Assembly (NCBI GenBank): GCA_910578405.1
Contig: CAJTQO010000005.1
Span: 49,404-113,403 of the forward strand
DNA: 64,000 bases
Direction: 5' to 3'
Source: an uncultured Lachnospiraceae bacterium
GTDB taxonomy: Bacteria; Bacillota; Clostridia; Lachnospirales; Lachnospiraceae
Under the pieces are notes generated by a model, which saw only the letters and a list, made by a program, of their open reading frames with translations, made no database searches and was not told the origin of the DNA. The stretch's first letter is position 1, and the number at the start of each line of letters is the position of its first letter. The translations under genes were made by a program, and so were the position numbers. Shown one piece after another: positions 38,714 through 47,017 of the stretch.

Positions 38714-39205
38714 TTATTTCTCCAACGCCAAAATAACATCCCCCTGCGACACTTCGCCAGGTTCCGTTATCCGAAACTTGGAATAATCATCCGAATTGCA
38801 TATTACTACCGGTGTGGCAATATCATACCCTTCCGCCCGAATCTGCTCTAAATCCGCTTCCAACAGCAAATCGCCTTTTTTTACCTCCTGTCCTTCACTG
38901 GCGTGGATTTTAAAATGCCTTCCTTCCAGCTTTACCGTATCCAGACCGATATGAACCAGAATCTCCACCCCTTTGCCGCTCGTCATAGCCACTGCATGAC
39001 CGGTAGGAAACACCGTACTCACCGTACCGTCCACGGGCGCGCAAATCCGTCCTGATGTAGGCACGATGGCTACCCCTTTGCCTAACACCTCATCACTGAA
39101 GGCAGGGTCGTTTACCTCTTGAATGCTTACCAGTTTCCCCGATACCGGAGCCACGATTTCCATACTGTGATCTTCTTTTGCAAATAAATTCTGAAAAAGC
39201 TTCAT
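38714..39205 (-). CDS. PTS glucose-type IIA protein
   Basis: A free-standing IIA(Glc)-family protein of 163 residues that accepts phosphate from HPr and passes it to a IIB domain. Blocks are VSGKLVSIQEVNDPAFSDEVLG, GKGVAIVPTSG, TVFPTGHAVAM and the active site ILVHIGLDTVKLEG (about 86-99), with the phosphorylated His. It lies between the antiterminator and nagE genes and most simply serves NagE, which lacks a IIA domain. A wider regulatory role as a Crr-like protein cannot be excluded. Confidence 0.9.
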   Translation of the reverse strand: MKLFQNLFAKEDHSMEIVAPVSGKLVSIQEVNDPAFSDEVLGKGVAIVPTSGRICAPVDGTVSTVFPTGHAVAMTSGKGVEILVHIGLDTVKLEGRHFKIHASEGQEVKKGDLLLEADLEQIRAEGYDIATPVVICNSDDYSKFRITEPGEVSQGDVILALEK

Positions 39206-39229
39206 CCACTTCCTCCTTTCCCACTACGC

Positions 39230-40087
39230 CTAACGGGAATACAAATCCTTTACCCTCTTGATATTCAATGTGAGGTATATCATTTCTTCCTCTGTCATCC
39301 TACATTGATACTCTTTTTCAATATAATGGTTAATCCCATTGATGGCCTCATATTCCTGCCTGTAATTTTCCTCTACAAACCGATATAGCTTTTCGTCCCT
39401 CCTCCCCCTGATTGGCTCTTCCGAAACAAGCCGATTGGCAAGCTGCTTTAAATCGGAAATCAGCCTGTCCCTGGGATAATTCCGCCCTTCCGGAATACGG
39501 ATATCCCGTTCAATAATCTCCATCATCTCCCGCATCATCTTTATCATAAAAAATGTGGTGCCCATAGCGGAATTGAGTTCCGCATTGATAAGATGCAGCG
39601 CAATGGATGCAGATTCATCCTCTTCCAACCGACATGCCGTTCTTTCTTCGATTAGTTCCAAGGCATATCTTCCAACCGAATACTCCAACGGGTAAAACAA
39701 TTTCACTTCATCATACAACACATTGTTGAAATTCAGCCCTTTCCGGTGCCGCTCCAGCGCATAGCTGATATGGTCCGTCAAAGTTAAATATACGTTTTGG
39801 TTCAGCTTAATCTCCAGGCTGTCCCTTGCATAAGCGATAATATCCGTGGAAAGCCTGATATATTCAATCGGCAAGGATGCCAGAAGCTCTTTGAACTGTT
39901 CTTTGTCATCCATGTTTTCCAACCGGAACACTTTCTCAATTTTCCCTTCCGCAATCTCATTGCCCGGTTTTTTGCCAAACCCGATGCCCCTTCCCATGAC
40001 CACCAACTCTACGCCTTGATTATCCCTTGCGGAAATAATATTATTGTTGATCACCTTTTCAATACGCAATTTCCATTCCTCATCCAC
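39230..40087 (-). CDS. BglG/LicT-family transcriptional antiterminator
   Basis: A 285-residue protein with an N-terminal RNA-binding CAT domain (about 1-60, EKVINNNIISARDNQG and GRGIGFGKKPG) and two PTS regulation domains, PRD1 (about 70-170) and PRD2 (about 175-285), whose His residues are phosphorylated by PTS proteins. It binds a RAT hairpin to prevent termination. A near-consensus RAT lies in its own leader, so it should autoregulate its operon. The neighbouring IIA and NagE-type permease are the likely sensors, making GlcNAc the probable inducer. Confidence 0.92.
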   Translation of the reverse strand: MDEEWKLRIEKVINNNIISARDNQGVELVVMGRGIGFGKKPGNEIAEGKIEKVFRLENMDDKEQFKELLASLPIEYIRLSTDIIAYARDSLEIKLNQNVYLTLTDHISYALERHRKGLNFNNVLYDEVKLFYPLEYSVGRYALELIEERTACRLEEDESASIALHLINAELNSAMGTTFFMIKMMREMMEIIERDIRIPEGRNYPRDRLISDLKQLANRLVSEEPIRGRRDEKLYRFVEENYRQEYEAINGINHYIEKEYQCRMTEEEMIYLTLNIKRVKDLYSR

Positions 40088-40145
40088 TTAATTTTCATAC
40101 CCCGGATTGGGCATTCCCATACACTGCTTATCATGCCCATAACAA

Positions 40146-40225
40146 CAAAAAACCAAATCTTATAAACCGACCTTCCGATCCGCTTATAAAACTTGGTTTT
40201 GCCTGCATACTTGCAGTAACAATCC
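40146..40225 (-). promoter_or_regulatory. RAT antiterminator hairpin overlapping an intrinsic terminator
   Basis: On the minus strand positions 40225-40195 read GGATTGTTACTGC, a 5-nt spacer, then GCAGGCAAAACC, matching the LicT/BglG RAT consensus. Its last bases (AAAACCAAGTTTTATAA) also form the 5' arm of a terminator whose 3' arm TTATAAGATTTGGTTTTTTG ends near 40146. The two structures are therefore mutually exclusive, as expected for antitermination. Confidence 0.9.
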
Positions 40226-40253
40226 AAATGACCGACTGTTTACTTGTTGTTTC

Positions 40254-40282
40254 ATTATATCAATGCGCACAATAAAAGTCAA
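40254..40282 (-). promoter_or_regulatory. Promoter of the antiterminator-led nag operon
   Basis: Minus-strand TTGACT (40277-40282) and TATAAT (40254-40259) with a 17-bp spacer. It lies inside the inserted segment, so the cassette carries its own main promoter. Confidence 0.85.
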
Positions 40283-40437
40283 GCTAATATTTTCCACATC
40301 TAGCATAATATCTACATTTTATTATTTTTATCTTTGGTTTTTATTTAAAATCCACAACGCCGTTTCCAAAATGCGGCTTCTTCTTTATTCATATTACTAA
40401 TTTCCATACGGTTTCCATTCCTTTTCGCATCCAATTC

Positions 40438-40463
40438 CCGCTGTCACTATTATCACTCAACCA
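40438..40463 (-). repeat. Right terminal inverted repeat of the nag cassette
   Basis: Read inward on the minus strand it begins TGGTTGAGTGATAATAGTGA. It starts directly next to the pdaA-derived GGG, as the left end does. It supplies the TGA stop that truncates the pdaA N-terminal half two codons after the junction. Confidence 0.6.
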
Positions 40464-40897
40464 CCCTCCTCTACCATCCGTTTCACCAGGTCAGGAGCGG
40501 ATTCCAAATAATGCCCTACCACAAAAAACGTTGCCGGCGCATGATGCTTCTTCAACGCATCCAAAATTGGCGCCGTATTTCCATTTTCATATCCAGCGTC
40601 AAATGTCAGGTAAATGATTTTTTCCTTCGCGTCTCCCACATAATAGGCATCGTATTTTTTCAGTTCCTCCGCTGAAGCAATCCCGGTTGGCTGGGTTTCC
40701 TCCCCGTATCCTCCCAACCCCCAGTTTTCCGAAGCCGCAATATGGCTGGAGCCTACTGAATTAATCGGTTTTCCGGAAGCCGCCTCCAATTTCTGCGTCA
40801 GATATCCGGCTCCCCTGCCGGCAAAAAACATTGCGCACAAAATAAGGGCAATCAACATGTTTTTACGCTGCTTTTTGATTTTTTCCAAATTTATCAT
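40457..40897 (-). pseudogene. pdaA: pdaA, N-terminal half (truncated by the nag cassette)
   Basis: The first half of the delta-lactam de-N-acetylase: one N-terminal membrane segment (about residues 14-30), a linker, then the start of the NodB deacetylase domain with YLTFDAGYENGN (catalytic Asp, about 95), ATFFVVGHYLESAPDLVKRM and VEEG at the break. Two codons from the inserted DNA (Gly, stop) follow. The start used is the ATG at 40897; a GTG at 40909 is in frame. The protein would lack the metal-binding C-terminal half and should be inactive. Confidence 0.88.
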
Positions 40898-40991
40898 AAG
40901 ATACCACACTTGTGAGATTCTTTGTAAATATATATTAGAACAGCTTGGAAACTATGACGTGATTCTTTCTTTGGATTTCTGTATGCAATAA

Positions 40992-41025
40992 ACAAAAAAA
41001 GCCGTCACAGAATCCCGTGACAGCC
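40992..41025 (-). terminator. Intrinsic terminator of pta-ackA
   Basis: Minus-strand arms GCTGTCAC and GTGACGGC around an 8-nt loop, followed by seven T at 40994-41000. Confidence 0.85.
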
Positions 41026-41116
41026 TTTCCTGAAATGGAATCTCCTTCCAAACGCCAGCATCCGCCACGCTAAGTGGCCTGGCGCCATAAGCGCATCGAA
41101 TACCGCCTGTCTATGC

Positions 41117-42313
41117 CTATTTCACCAAAGCGGCCGTTTCTCTTGCAATAGCCAGTTCTTCATTGGTCGGTATCACCAAGACCTTCGTTTGGGAACCGGC
41201 CGTTGATATGACCACATCTTCCCCACGTTTGCAATTGGCTTCCTCATCAAGGGAAATTCCAAGATATCCTAAATATCCGCAAATCATATTCCTTACAAAA
41301 GGCCCGTTCTCCCCCAGTCCTGCCGTAAAGCAAATCGCATCTACCCCATTCATCGCCGCTGTATATGCGCCAATATATTTTGCCACCCGGTAAGCAAACG
41401 TTTTTAACGTTCTCACGCCGGCCTCTTCGCCTTTATGGTAGCTGTCCTCCAAATCCCGGAAATCGGAAGACAACCCATCGGAAAGCCCAAGCACTCCGGA
41501 TTCTTTATTTAAAACCTTCATAATATCGTCAATGCTTTTCCGCTCCTTATGCGCCAGAAACTCTATAATTGCAGGATCTATATCGCCGGAGCGCGTCCCC
41601 ATAATCAGCCCTTCCAATGGCGTCAGCCCCATGGATGTGTCCACACATTTCCCGTTTTTTACCGCAGACACACTGGCGCCATTCCCAAGATGACAAACTA
41701 TAATCTTCAAATCTTCGCACTTCTGTCCCAGGACTTCCGCCGCCCTGTGGGAAACATAAGAATGGCTCGTCCCGTGAAAGCCATACCTGCGCACTTTGTA
41801 CTTTTGATAATATTCATAAGGGAGGCCATACATATATGCTTCTTCCGGCATGGTTTGGTGAAAAGCCGTGTCAAAAACCCCTACCATCGGAGTTGCCGGC
41901 ATTAACTCCCGACATGCGGCAATGCCAATCAGGTTGGCCGGATTGTGCAACGGCGCCAGTTCGTTGCATTCTTCTATCGCCTGGATTACTTCATCCGTAA
42001 TCAATGTAGATGCAGCAAACTTCTCGCCGCCATGCACAATGCGATGCCCAACTGCCCCAATTTCGTCCAGACTCTTCACCACTCCTGTTTTCCCGTCCGT
42101 CAACGCTTGCAGCACCAGTTTAATAGCCTGCGTATGATCCGGCATAGGCGTGACAGTGGTTATCTTCTCACCGCCCGCCGGGGTATATACTAACTGACTG
42201 CCCTCTATGCCAATCCTTTCGCACAACCCTTTCGCGCTTACCTTCTCACTTTCAGAATCAATTAACTGGAACTTCAAAGATGAACTTCCGCAGTTAATGA
42301 CTAATATATTCAT
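41117..42313 (-). CDS. ackA: Acetate kinase
   Basis: It makes ATP and acetate from acetyl phosphate, a main energy step of acetogenic and fermentative gut anaerobes. The 398-residue protein begins MNILVINCGSSSLKFQL, with VFDTAFHQTMP (about 147), GFHGTSHSYVS (about 177), CHLGNGASVSAVKNGK near 207 and FTAGLGENG (about 325). It lies 40 bp downstream of pta, in one operon. Confidence 0.98.
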   Translation of the reverse strand: MNILVINCGSSSLKFQLIDSESEKVSAKGLCERIGIEGSQLVYTPAGGEKITTVTPMPDHTQAIKLVLQALTDGKTGVVKSLDEIGAVGHRIVHGGEKFAASTLITDEVIQAIEECNELAPLHNPANLIGIAACRELMPATPMVGVFDTAFHQTMPEEAYMYGLPYEYYQKYKVRRYGFHGTSHSYVSHRAAEVLGQKCEDLKIIVCHLGNGASVSAVKNGKCVDTSMGLTPLEGLIMGTRSGDIDPAIIEFLAHKERKSIDDIMKVLNKESGVLGLSDGLSSDFRDLEDSYHKGEEAGVRTLKTFAYRVAKYIGAYTAAMNGVDAICFTAGLGENGPFVRNMICGYLGYLGISLDEEANCKRGEDVVISTAGSQTKVLVIPTNEELAIARETAALVK

Positions 42314-42353
42314 TTCTTATTCCCTCCCATTTCCATCTTTCCGCACTGTGAAA

Positions 42354-43355
42354 CTATGCAAGCTGCGCCTGTACGGCCGTCAATGCCACTACACCTACAA
42401 TATCCTGCCAGGAACATCCGCGCGATAAGTCATTGACCGGTTTGGCAATCCCCTGAAGCATAGGGCCGTAAGCCTCTGCCTTTGCCAGTCTCTGCACCAG
42501 CTTATATCCAATGTTTCCACTGTCCAGGTTAGGGAAAATCAGTACATTGGCCTTTCCGGCCACTTCGCTGCGGGGCGCTTTGGATTTCGCCACCTGCGGA
42601 ACAAGCGCCGCATCGGTCTGCAACTCACCGTCCAGCGTCAGATGAGGATATTTTTCATGGGCAATGGCTGTCGCTTCCACTACCTTATCCACCAAAGCAT
42701 GTTTTGCGCTTCCTTTGGTGGAATGGGACAGCATGGCGATAATCGGCTTGGAGCCTACCAACTGCTTAAAACTCTTTGCACTGGAATCCGCAATAGCCGC
42801 CAGCTCTTCTGCCGTAGGGTCCTGATTCAGTCCGCAGTCCGCGAACAAAAAGGTTCCGCCATCCCCAAATTCACAATCCGGCACATCCATTAAGAAGAAA
42901 CCGGACACCAATTTCACCCCGGGAGCTGTTTTCAAAATCTGAAGAGCCGGCCTTAACGTATCTGCCGTTGCATGGCAAGCGCCTGCCACCATCCCGTCCG
43001 CATCATTTGCTTTTACCATCATAACGCCAAAGGTCAGATAATCGTTACGCAGCGTTTCCCTCGCCTTTTCCAGAGTCATCCCTTTGGATTTCCTTGTTTC
43101 ATACAAAAGCTCTGTATATATATCCAGCTTGTCAGATATTTCAGGGTCAATAATCGTAGCGTCTGTCAACTCCACTTCCAGCCACCCTGCGCCATCCATG
43201 ATTTTTTCTTCGTTGCCGATAAGAATAATATCGGCAATCCCTTCCGCCATAATATGGGATGCGGCAATCAACGTCCTCTTATCCGTTGTTTCCGGCAAAA
43301 CGATGGTTTTTCTGTCACTTCTTGCCTTGTCCTTAATAATGTCTATATAAGGCAT
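42354..43355 (-). CDS. pta: Phosphate acetyltransferase
   Basis: It converts acetyl-CoA and phosphate to acetyl phosphate for acetate kinase. The 333 residues match the short Pta form without a DRTGG/CBS regulatory part. Family blocks include IVLPETTDKRTLIAAS (about 18-33), VAGACHATADTLRPALQ (about 127-143) and the C-terminal NVLIFPNLDSGNIGYKLVQR. It is the first gene of pta-ackA and has a good promoter. Confidence 0.97.
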   Translation of the reverse strand: MPYIDIIKDKARSDRKTIVLPETTDKRTLIAASHIMAEGIADIILIGNEEKIMDGAGWLEVELTDATIIDPEISDKLDIYTELLYETRKSKGMTLEKARETLRNDYLTFGVMMVKANDADGMVAGACHATADTLRPALQILKTAPGVKLVSGFFLMDVPDCEFGDGGTFLFADCGLNQDPTAEELAAIADSSAKSFKQLVGSKPIIAMLSHSTKGSAKHALVDKVVEATAIAHEKYPHLTLDGELQTDAALVPQVAKSKAPRSEVAGKANVLIFPNLDSGNIGYKLVQRLAKAEAYGPMLQGIAKPVNDLSRGCSWQDIVGVVALTAVQAQLA

Positions 43356-43423
43356 ACTTTAATCTCCTTTCCGCCATCTATTTTTCACAAGATTTTCTTT
43401 CCAACCTTGCATGATATAAACAA

Positions 43424-43452
43424 ATTATACAAGATTTGCCTGCTGCATACAA
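43424..43452 (-). promoter_or_regulatory. pta-ackA promoter
   Basis: Minus-strand TTGTAT (43447-43452) and TATAAT (43424-43429), spacer 17 bp, about 70 bp ahead of pta. Confidence 0.8.
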
Positions 43453-43476
43453 GCAAAAAATCATAATTCTTTGTCC

Positions 43477-44853
43477 TCACTGACTGCCCCAATCTTTCAT
43501 GCTCACGTTCATATCCACATCCCCTTTGATTCCATCCACGCTCCCTGTGGAAGTATACTGCCAAATACTGAACTCATAAGGAAAATACAAAGGCGTCTGG
43601 TAAAATGCAAACCATTTTTCATATCCTTCCAACTGCTCCATATCCAACATCAATAAAAATGTCTTAAGGTTCCCATAAATCATCGGCGTATAGCCGGCAT
43701 CTTTGATTCGCTCACAAAAAGCAATGCAGACATCCGTCCAATCCTGTTTTGTCATCCCCTCCGTACGTGGATTATCCGTCGTAACTTCTTCGACATCCAG
43801 CGCCACCGGGTATTTCACATCATACCCTTCCAACTGCTCCAGGACAAACTCCGCTTCTTCCACTGCTTCTTCCTTATTCAACGCTTGCGTAAAAAAGTAA
43901 ACTCCAACGTCAACGTTATTCTTCAATGCCCCTTTAATATTGTCTTCAAAAGTAGCATCCAAAATCAGATTCCCTTCTGACGCACCGCGTATCCCCAAAC
44001 GGATAAAAGCATATTCCACCCCGTCGCCCGCCACCTTCTTCCAATTAATATTCCCCTGGTACTTGGAAACGTCAATCCCTTTTTTGGACGCCACGTTCCC
44101 ATCCACAAAATACTCCAGAATGTCATTCTCATTCATCTGAAACTGTTCTGCCTGATAAGAATGCCGCTTCAGCGTTTCGGAAATCGGAAAAAAATAATAT
44201 CTGCCATCATCCGCCACCACCAGTTCATTCTTAAAAACAGCCCGTAGCATTGGCGCAGCCCCGTCCCCGCTCTCCATCCTGGCCCGGATATCATCCAAAA
44301 TCTCCTTTTCTTTTTCCATGGAAGACTGTTCTGCTGCCTGTGCCGCCGCATCCGCTGTCATTTTCTGCACTTCTTCTTCCGTATAGGTACGGATGGCTTT
44401 CACTTCATCTACGTATGCCATTGCCACCTGAACCTCATTGTGCAGCTTCCGGTTCTCCATCCATAAAATAAAGCAGCCTGTCAACGCGGCCAAAGCAGAC
44501 ACACATAAAAAAGCGGAAAATACCGTATTCCTCTTCTGCCGCTTCCGGTTCTTGCGCGTAACCCGGCTTACGGCTTCCCGACCCGCTTTGCCCCGCTGCT
44601 CACGCCCGTCCTGCATTCCCTCCACAGCGGCCCAATCCGGCGCTTCCCCACCGCCGGAACCTGGCTCATAATCCCCTGCCTTTATGCCACCCTGCTTTTT
44701 CTTCCATGCCCTTTTTTTTCGCCGCCTCTTTCCGCGCCCGCTCTCCGCCCCGCCAGACTGCCTTGCCCATTCCATCTGTACCCTTGGATCGTTCAAATCG
44801 TCAATCTTTATATCATCCTCTGTCCCGTATGGATAGTTATTTTCTGTCCTCAT
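43477..44853 (-). CDS. Membrane-anchored GH25 lysozyme-like muramidase
   Basis: A protein of about 458 residues. The N-terminal 100 residues are highly basic (RGKRRRKKRAWKKKQ) and probably cytoplasmic. A membrane helix (about 110-130) and a short coiled coil follow, then a C-terminal GH25 domain (about 255-455) that cleaves the glycan backbone of peptidoglycan. GH25 marks are KGIDVSKYQGNINW and YPVALDVEEV with the catalytic Asp/Glu pair. The start used is the ATG at 44853, five bases after GAGG. The long basic cytoplasmic head is unusual for the family. Confidence 0.88.
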   Translation of the reverse strand: MRTENNYPYGTEDDIKIDDLNDPRVQMEWARQSGGAESGRGKRRRKKRAWKKKQGGIKAGDYEPGSGGGEAPDWAAVEGMQDGREQRGKAGREAVSRVTRKNRKRQKRNTVFSAFLCVSALAALTGCFILWMENRKLHNEVQVAMAYVDEVKAIRTYTEEEVQKMTADAAAQAAEQSSMEKEKEILDDIRARMESGDGAAPMLRAVFKNELVVADDGRYYFFPISETLKRHSYQAEQFQMNENDILEYFVDGNVASKKGIDVSKYQGNINWKKVAGDGVEYAFIRLGIRGASEGNLILDATFEDNIKGALKNNVDVGVYFFTQALNKEEAVEEAEFVLEQLEGYDVKYPVALDVEEVTTDNPRTEGMTKQDWTDVCIAFCERIKDAGYTPMIYGNLKTFLLMLDMEQLEGYEKWFAFYQTPLYFPYEFSIWQYTSTGSVDGIKGDVDMNVSMKDWGSQ

Positions 44854-44924
44854 CTGCACCTCATCTTTTCCTTTGCATATCCCTTCCCGTTTCCAACCAG
44901 CGTTCTCTCTTCCCGTAATCTCTT

Positions 44925-45863
44925 TTAAAATTTCTCCCCAAAATAACTCTTATAACCCTCCCCGAATATTTCCGTTGCACTGGTGACAATCATAAAGGCA
45001 TTGGCGTCTTCTTCTTTTACCACCTCTTCCACCTTAGGCGCCAGTGGTTTGCGTACAACGCACATAATAATCTTTTTCTCATTCCCGCTAAAAGCCCCTT
45101 CTCCGCTCAGCCTTGTAACGCCAATGTCCAATTCTTCCAACAGCCTTCCGGTTATTTCCGTCTGCCGGTCACTGATAATATATAAAAGCTTCGCCCCATC
45201 CCTGCCATATAAGACCATATCCAGCACGACCGCCGTAACTACCACGGAAATCCCGGCATAAAGCGCAGAATCCATATTCTGGAATACAATGCCTGACAAT
45301 GTCACAATGCATACGTCAATCATAAAGAACAAAACGCCCGTCTTTAAATGAGGGTATTTTAACCGCAGGCATTTAACGATAATATCCGTTCCCCCCGTAG
45401 TCGCTCCTCTTTTAAAAATAACCCCAATCGAAGCCGCAATCAATACGCTTCCTGCCAATGCCGCCAGCAAAATGTCTCCCGTCGCCGCCCCGAACCTGGC
45501 GAAGAAATTGGTAAAGACAGAAGTCATCACAATCGCATAAAGAGTGGAAACAATAAACCGAAAACCAAATTTCCATGCTCCAAGGATGATAATCGGGATA
45601 TTAATCACCAGGAGCAATGTGCCTGTCTCCAACGGCACGATACGGCTTAAAATAATAGACAGCCCCGTCACTCCTCCAGGCGCCATGTTATTCGGGTCAA
45701 TAAACATGCTGACTCCCACAGCATATGCCACAGCGGCAACCGTTATAATAACGTAATCCAGCAACTTCTGCTTCCCTGTTTTTCCCTCCTGCCTTTTTTT
45801 CTCATATTCCTGCCGCATTTGCGCTCCATGCCCGCTGTCCCCTGCCGTCTGAACTGCTTTCAT
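44925..45863 (-). CDS. YitT family membrane protein
   Basis: A protein of about 312 residues with about six membrane segments in the first 200 residues (DYVIITVAAVAYAVGVSMFI, MAPGGVTGLSIILSRI, GGTDIIVKCL) and a C-terminal soluble DUF2179 domain (about 240-300, YIISDRQTEITGRLLEELDIG). Function is not established. The start at 45863 follows GGAGG by eight bases; an ATG two codons upstream and a TTG further up are less likely. It is transcribed after the terminator of the toxin-antitoxin pair, so it probably has its own promoter. Confidence 0.87.
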   Translation of the reverse strand: MKAVQTAGDSGHGAQMRQEYEKKRQEGKTGKQKLLDYVIITVAAVAYAVGVSMFIDPNNMAPGGVTGLSIILSRIVPLETGTLLLVINIPIIILGAWKFGFRFIVSTLYAIVMTSVFTNFFARFGAATGDILLAALAGSVLIAASIGVIFKRGATTGGTDIIVKCLRLKYPHLKTGVLFFMIDVCIVTLSGIVFQNMDSALYAGISVVVTAVVLDMVLYGRDGAKLLYIISDRQTEITGRLLEELDIGVTRLSGEGAFSGNEKKIIMCVVRKPLAPKVEEVVKEEDANAFMIVTSATEIFGEGYKSYFGEKF

Positions 45864-45883
45864 TCTCATTCCCTCCACCAACC

Positions 45884-45915
45884 AAAAAATAGCCGCCTTG
45901 CCGCCCCAAGGCAGC
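45884..45915 (-). terminator. Terminator after the MqsA/Panacea gene
   Basis: Minus-strand arms GCTGCCTTG and CAAGGCGGC with loop GGGCGG, followed by TATTTTTT. It lies just ahead of the yitT start. Confidence 0.75.
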
Positions 45916-46001
45916 GTCCCATTCCTTTCTTAAAATTTACCGGCAGCGCCGCTTTTATTCCGCTTTTCCTATTCCCATCATTTTCCCAGCCGTAGGAAAC
46001 G

Positions 46002-46994
46002 CTATCCCTGTAAAAACATATCCTGTGCATAACCCTTAATATCATGGGGATTGACCATATGATACTTTTCTTTGACCGCTTTAAAGTATTCGCCAATCAA
46101 CTCTTTTCCAATCAGGCGTTCTGACGATGCCGTAACCGGAAGATCTCCCCTGGCCGCCAGCCATGGCATTTCATTATGGGTGAAACGCTCCAGCACCTTC
46201 CCGCTATAACAGCATATATAGTGGATAATGCTGTCACAAATCACTTTTTCATTGGAAGAAAAAATGCCGGCGTCAAAAGATTCCGTCTTTTCGATAGGGT
46301 TAAACTTATAATCCCGGTACTGGAAATATACTTCCCGGTAAACCGGACCGTGCGCCCATGCCTGACAGTCCTCTTCAAATAGAAAACTGCCAAAAAAAGC
46401 ATAATGGAATCCTTGGATATAATACAGCGCTTTCTGCAAAGCAAGGGGCGTAATATCCTCACACTGGTTCAGCAAATATTGAATCACCGCATTAATCTTC
46501 CCCCCTGGCGCGGTGACCGCTGCCAGCAAAACATCTACCGCCTTGCGGCTTTTTTCGTAAGCAAGCGGCTTCAGCCTGCCCTTATTAGCTTCTAAAAGTT
46601 CTGCATAAAATGACGGCTCATGGTAAATCCGTGTCAGAATATCCGAATACTGTTTCGTTGGCATATCCCCCTCATAATATCTGGAAAATGTCTGTTCTCC
46701 CCAGCCAAGAAGCAGGGCAAACGGCCTCTTCCCAATGGCATACTTTTCCGGAATCGCCCGGATAATCTCTAACGGGACAATCCCATTCTCCTTACGGTAC
46801 ACTTCATAAAGCGCCTCCAGGTTGGCGTCATTTACCTCCGGGACATACACCAACGCTCCGCACTGCGCACAATGCGCCTCTTTTCCCATATAGTGACTCT
46901 CTTTCCCCTTAACCGAACCTGCCATCTCCCTCTCCCTTATCAAATAGCCCACATCATCCCGGCATTCCTCACAAAAGGTTTTATTTCTTTTCAT
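46002..46994 (-). CDS. MqsA-like antitoxin fused to a SocA/Panacea domain
   Basis: A 330-residue modular antitoxin. An N-terminal zinc site has two CxxC pairs (C8/C11 and C42/C45). An MqsA-like helix-turn-helix region follows (about 60-130, ALLLGWGEQTFSRYYEGD). The C-terminal half (about 155-300) is a SocA/Panacea domain (PLALQKALYYIQGF, AWAHGPVYREVYFQYRDY). Panacea domains neutralise many unrelated toxins. The start at 46994 follows AAAGGAGG by six bases. It directly follows the toxin gene, a toxin-first order like mqsRA. Confidence 0.85.
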   Translation of the reverse strand: MKRNKTFCEECRDDVGYLIREREMAGSVKGKESHYMGKEAHCAQCGALVYVPEVNDANLEALYEVYRKENGIVPLEIIRAIPEKYAIGKRPFALLLGWGEQTFSRYYEGDMPTKQYSDILTRIYHEPSFYAELLEANKGRLKPLAYEKSRKAVDVLLAAVTAPGGKINAVIQYLLNQCEDITPLALQKALYYIQGFHYAFFGSFLFEEDCQAWAHGPVYREVYFQYRDYKFNPIEKTESFDAGIFSSNEKVICDSIIHYICCYSGKVLERFTHNEMPWLAARGDLPVTASSERLIGKELIGEYFKAVKEKYHMVNPHDIKGYAQDMFLQG

Positions 46995-47017
46995 GACAAT
47001 CCTCCTTTCCCCCATGG

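Larger units (their letters stand above)
34856..40463 (-). mobile_element. 5.6-kb nag cassette inserted in pdaA
   Basis: The segment separates the two halves of pdaA exactly. It contains, in minus-strand order, a LicT-type antiterminator, a IIA protein, a NagE-type IIBC, nagB and nagA, with its own promoters. Flanks read CCC at 34853-34855 and 40464-40466. Removal with a shared GG restores GTA GAG GAG GGG CAT TGT in frame. No transposase, integrase or resolvase gene is inside, so the movement mechanism is unknown. Confidence 0.75.

Noticed and set aside
34856..40463. Interpretation of the nag cassette as a skin-type developmentally excised element
   Set aside because: The junction arithmetic fits precise excision, but no recombinase gene lies inside, the cargo is metabolic, and known elements of this kind interrupt mother-cell genes while pdaA is a forespore gene in Bacillus. 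Kept as an alternative, not a call.
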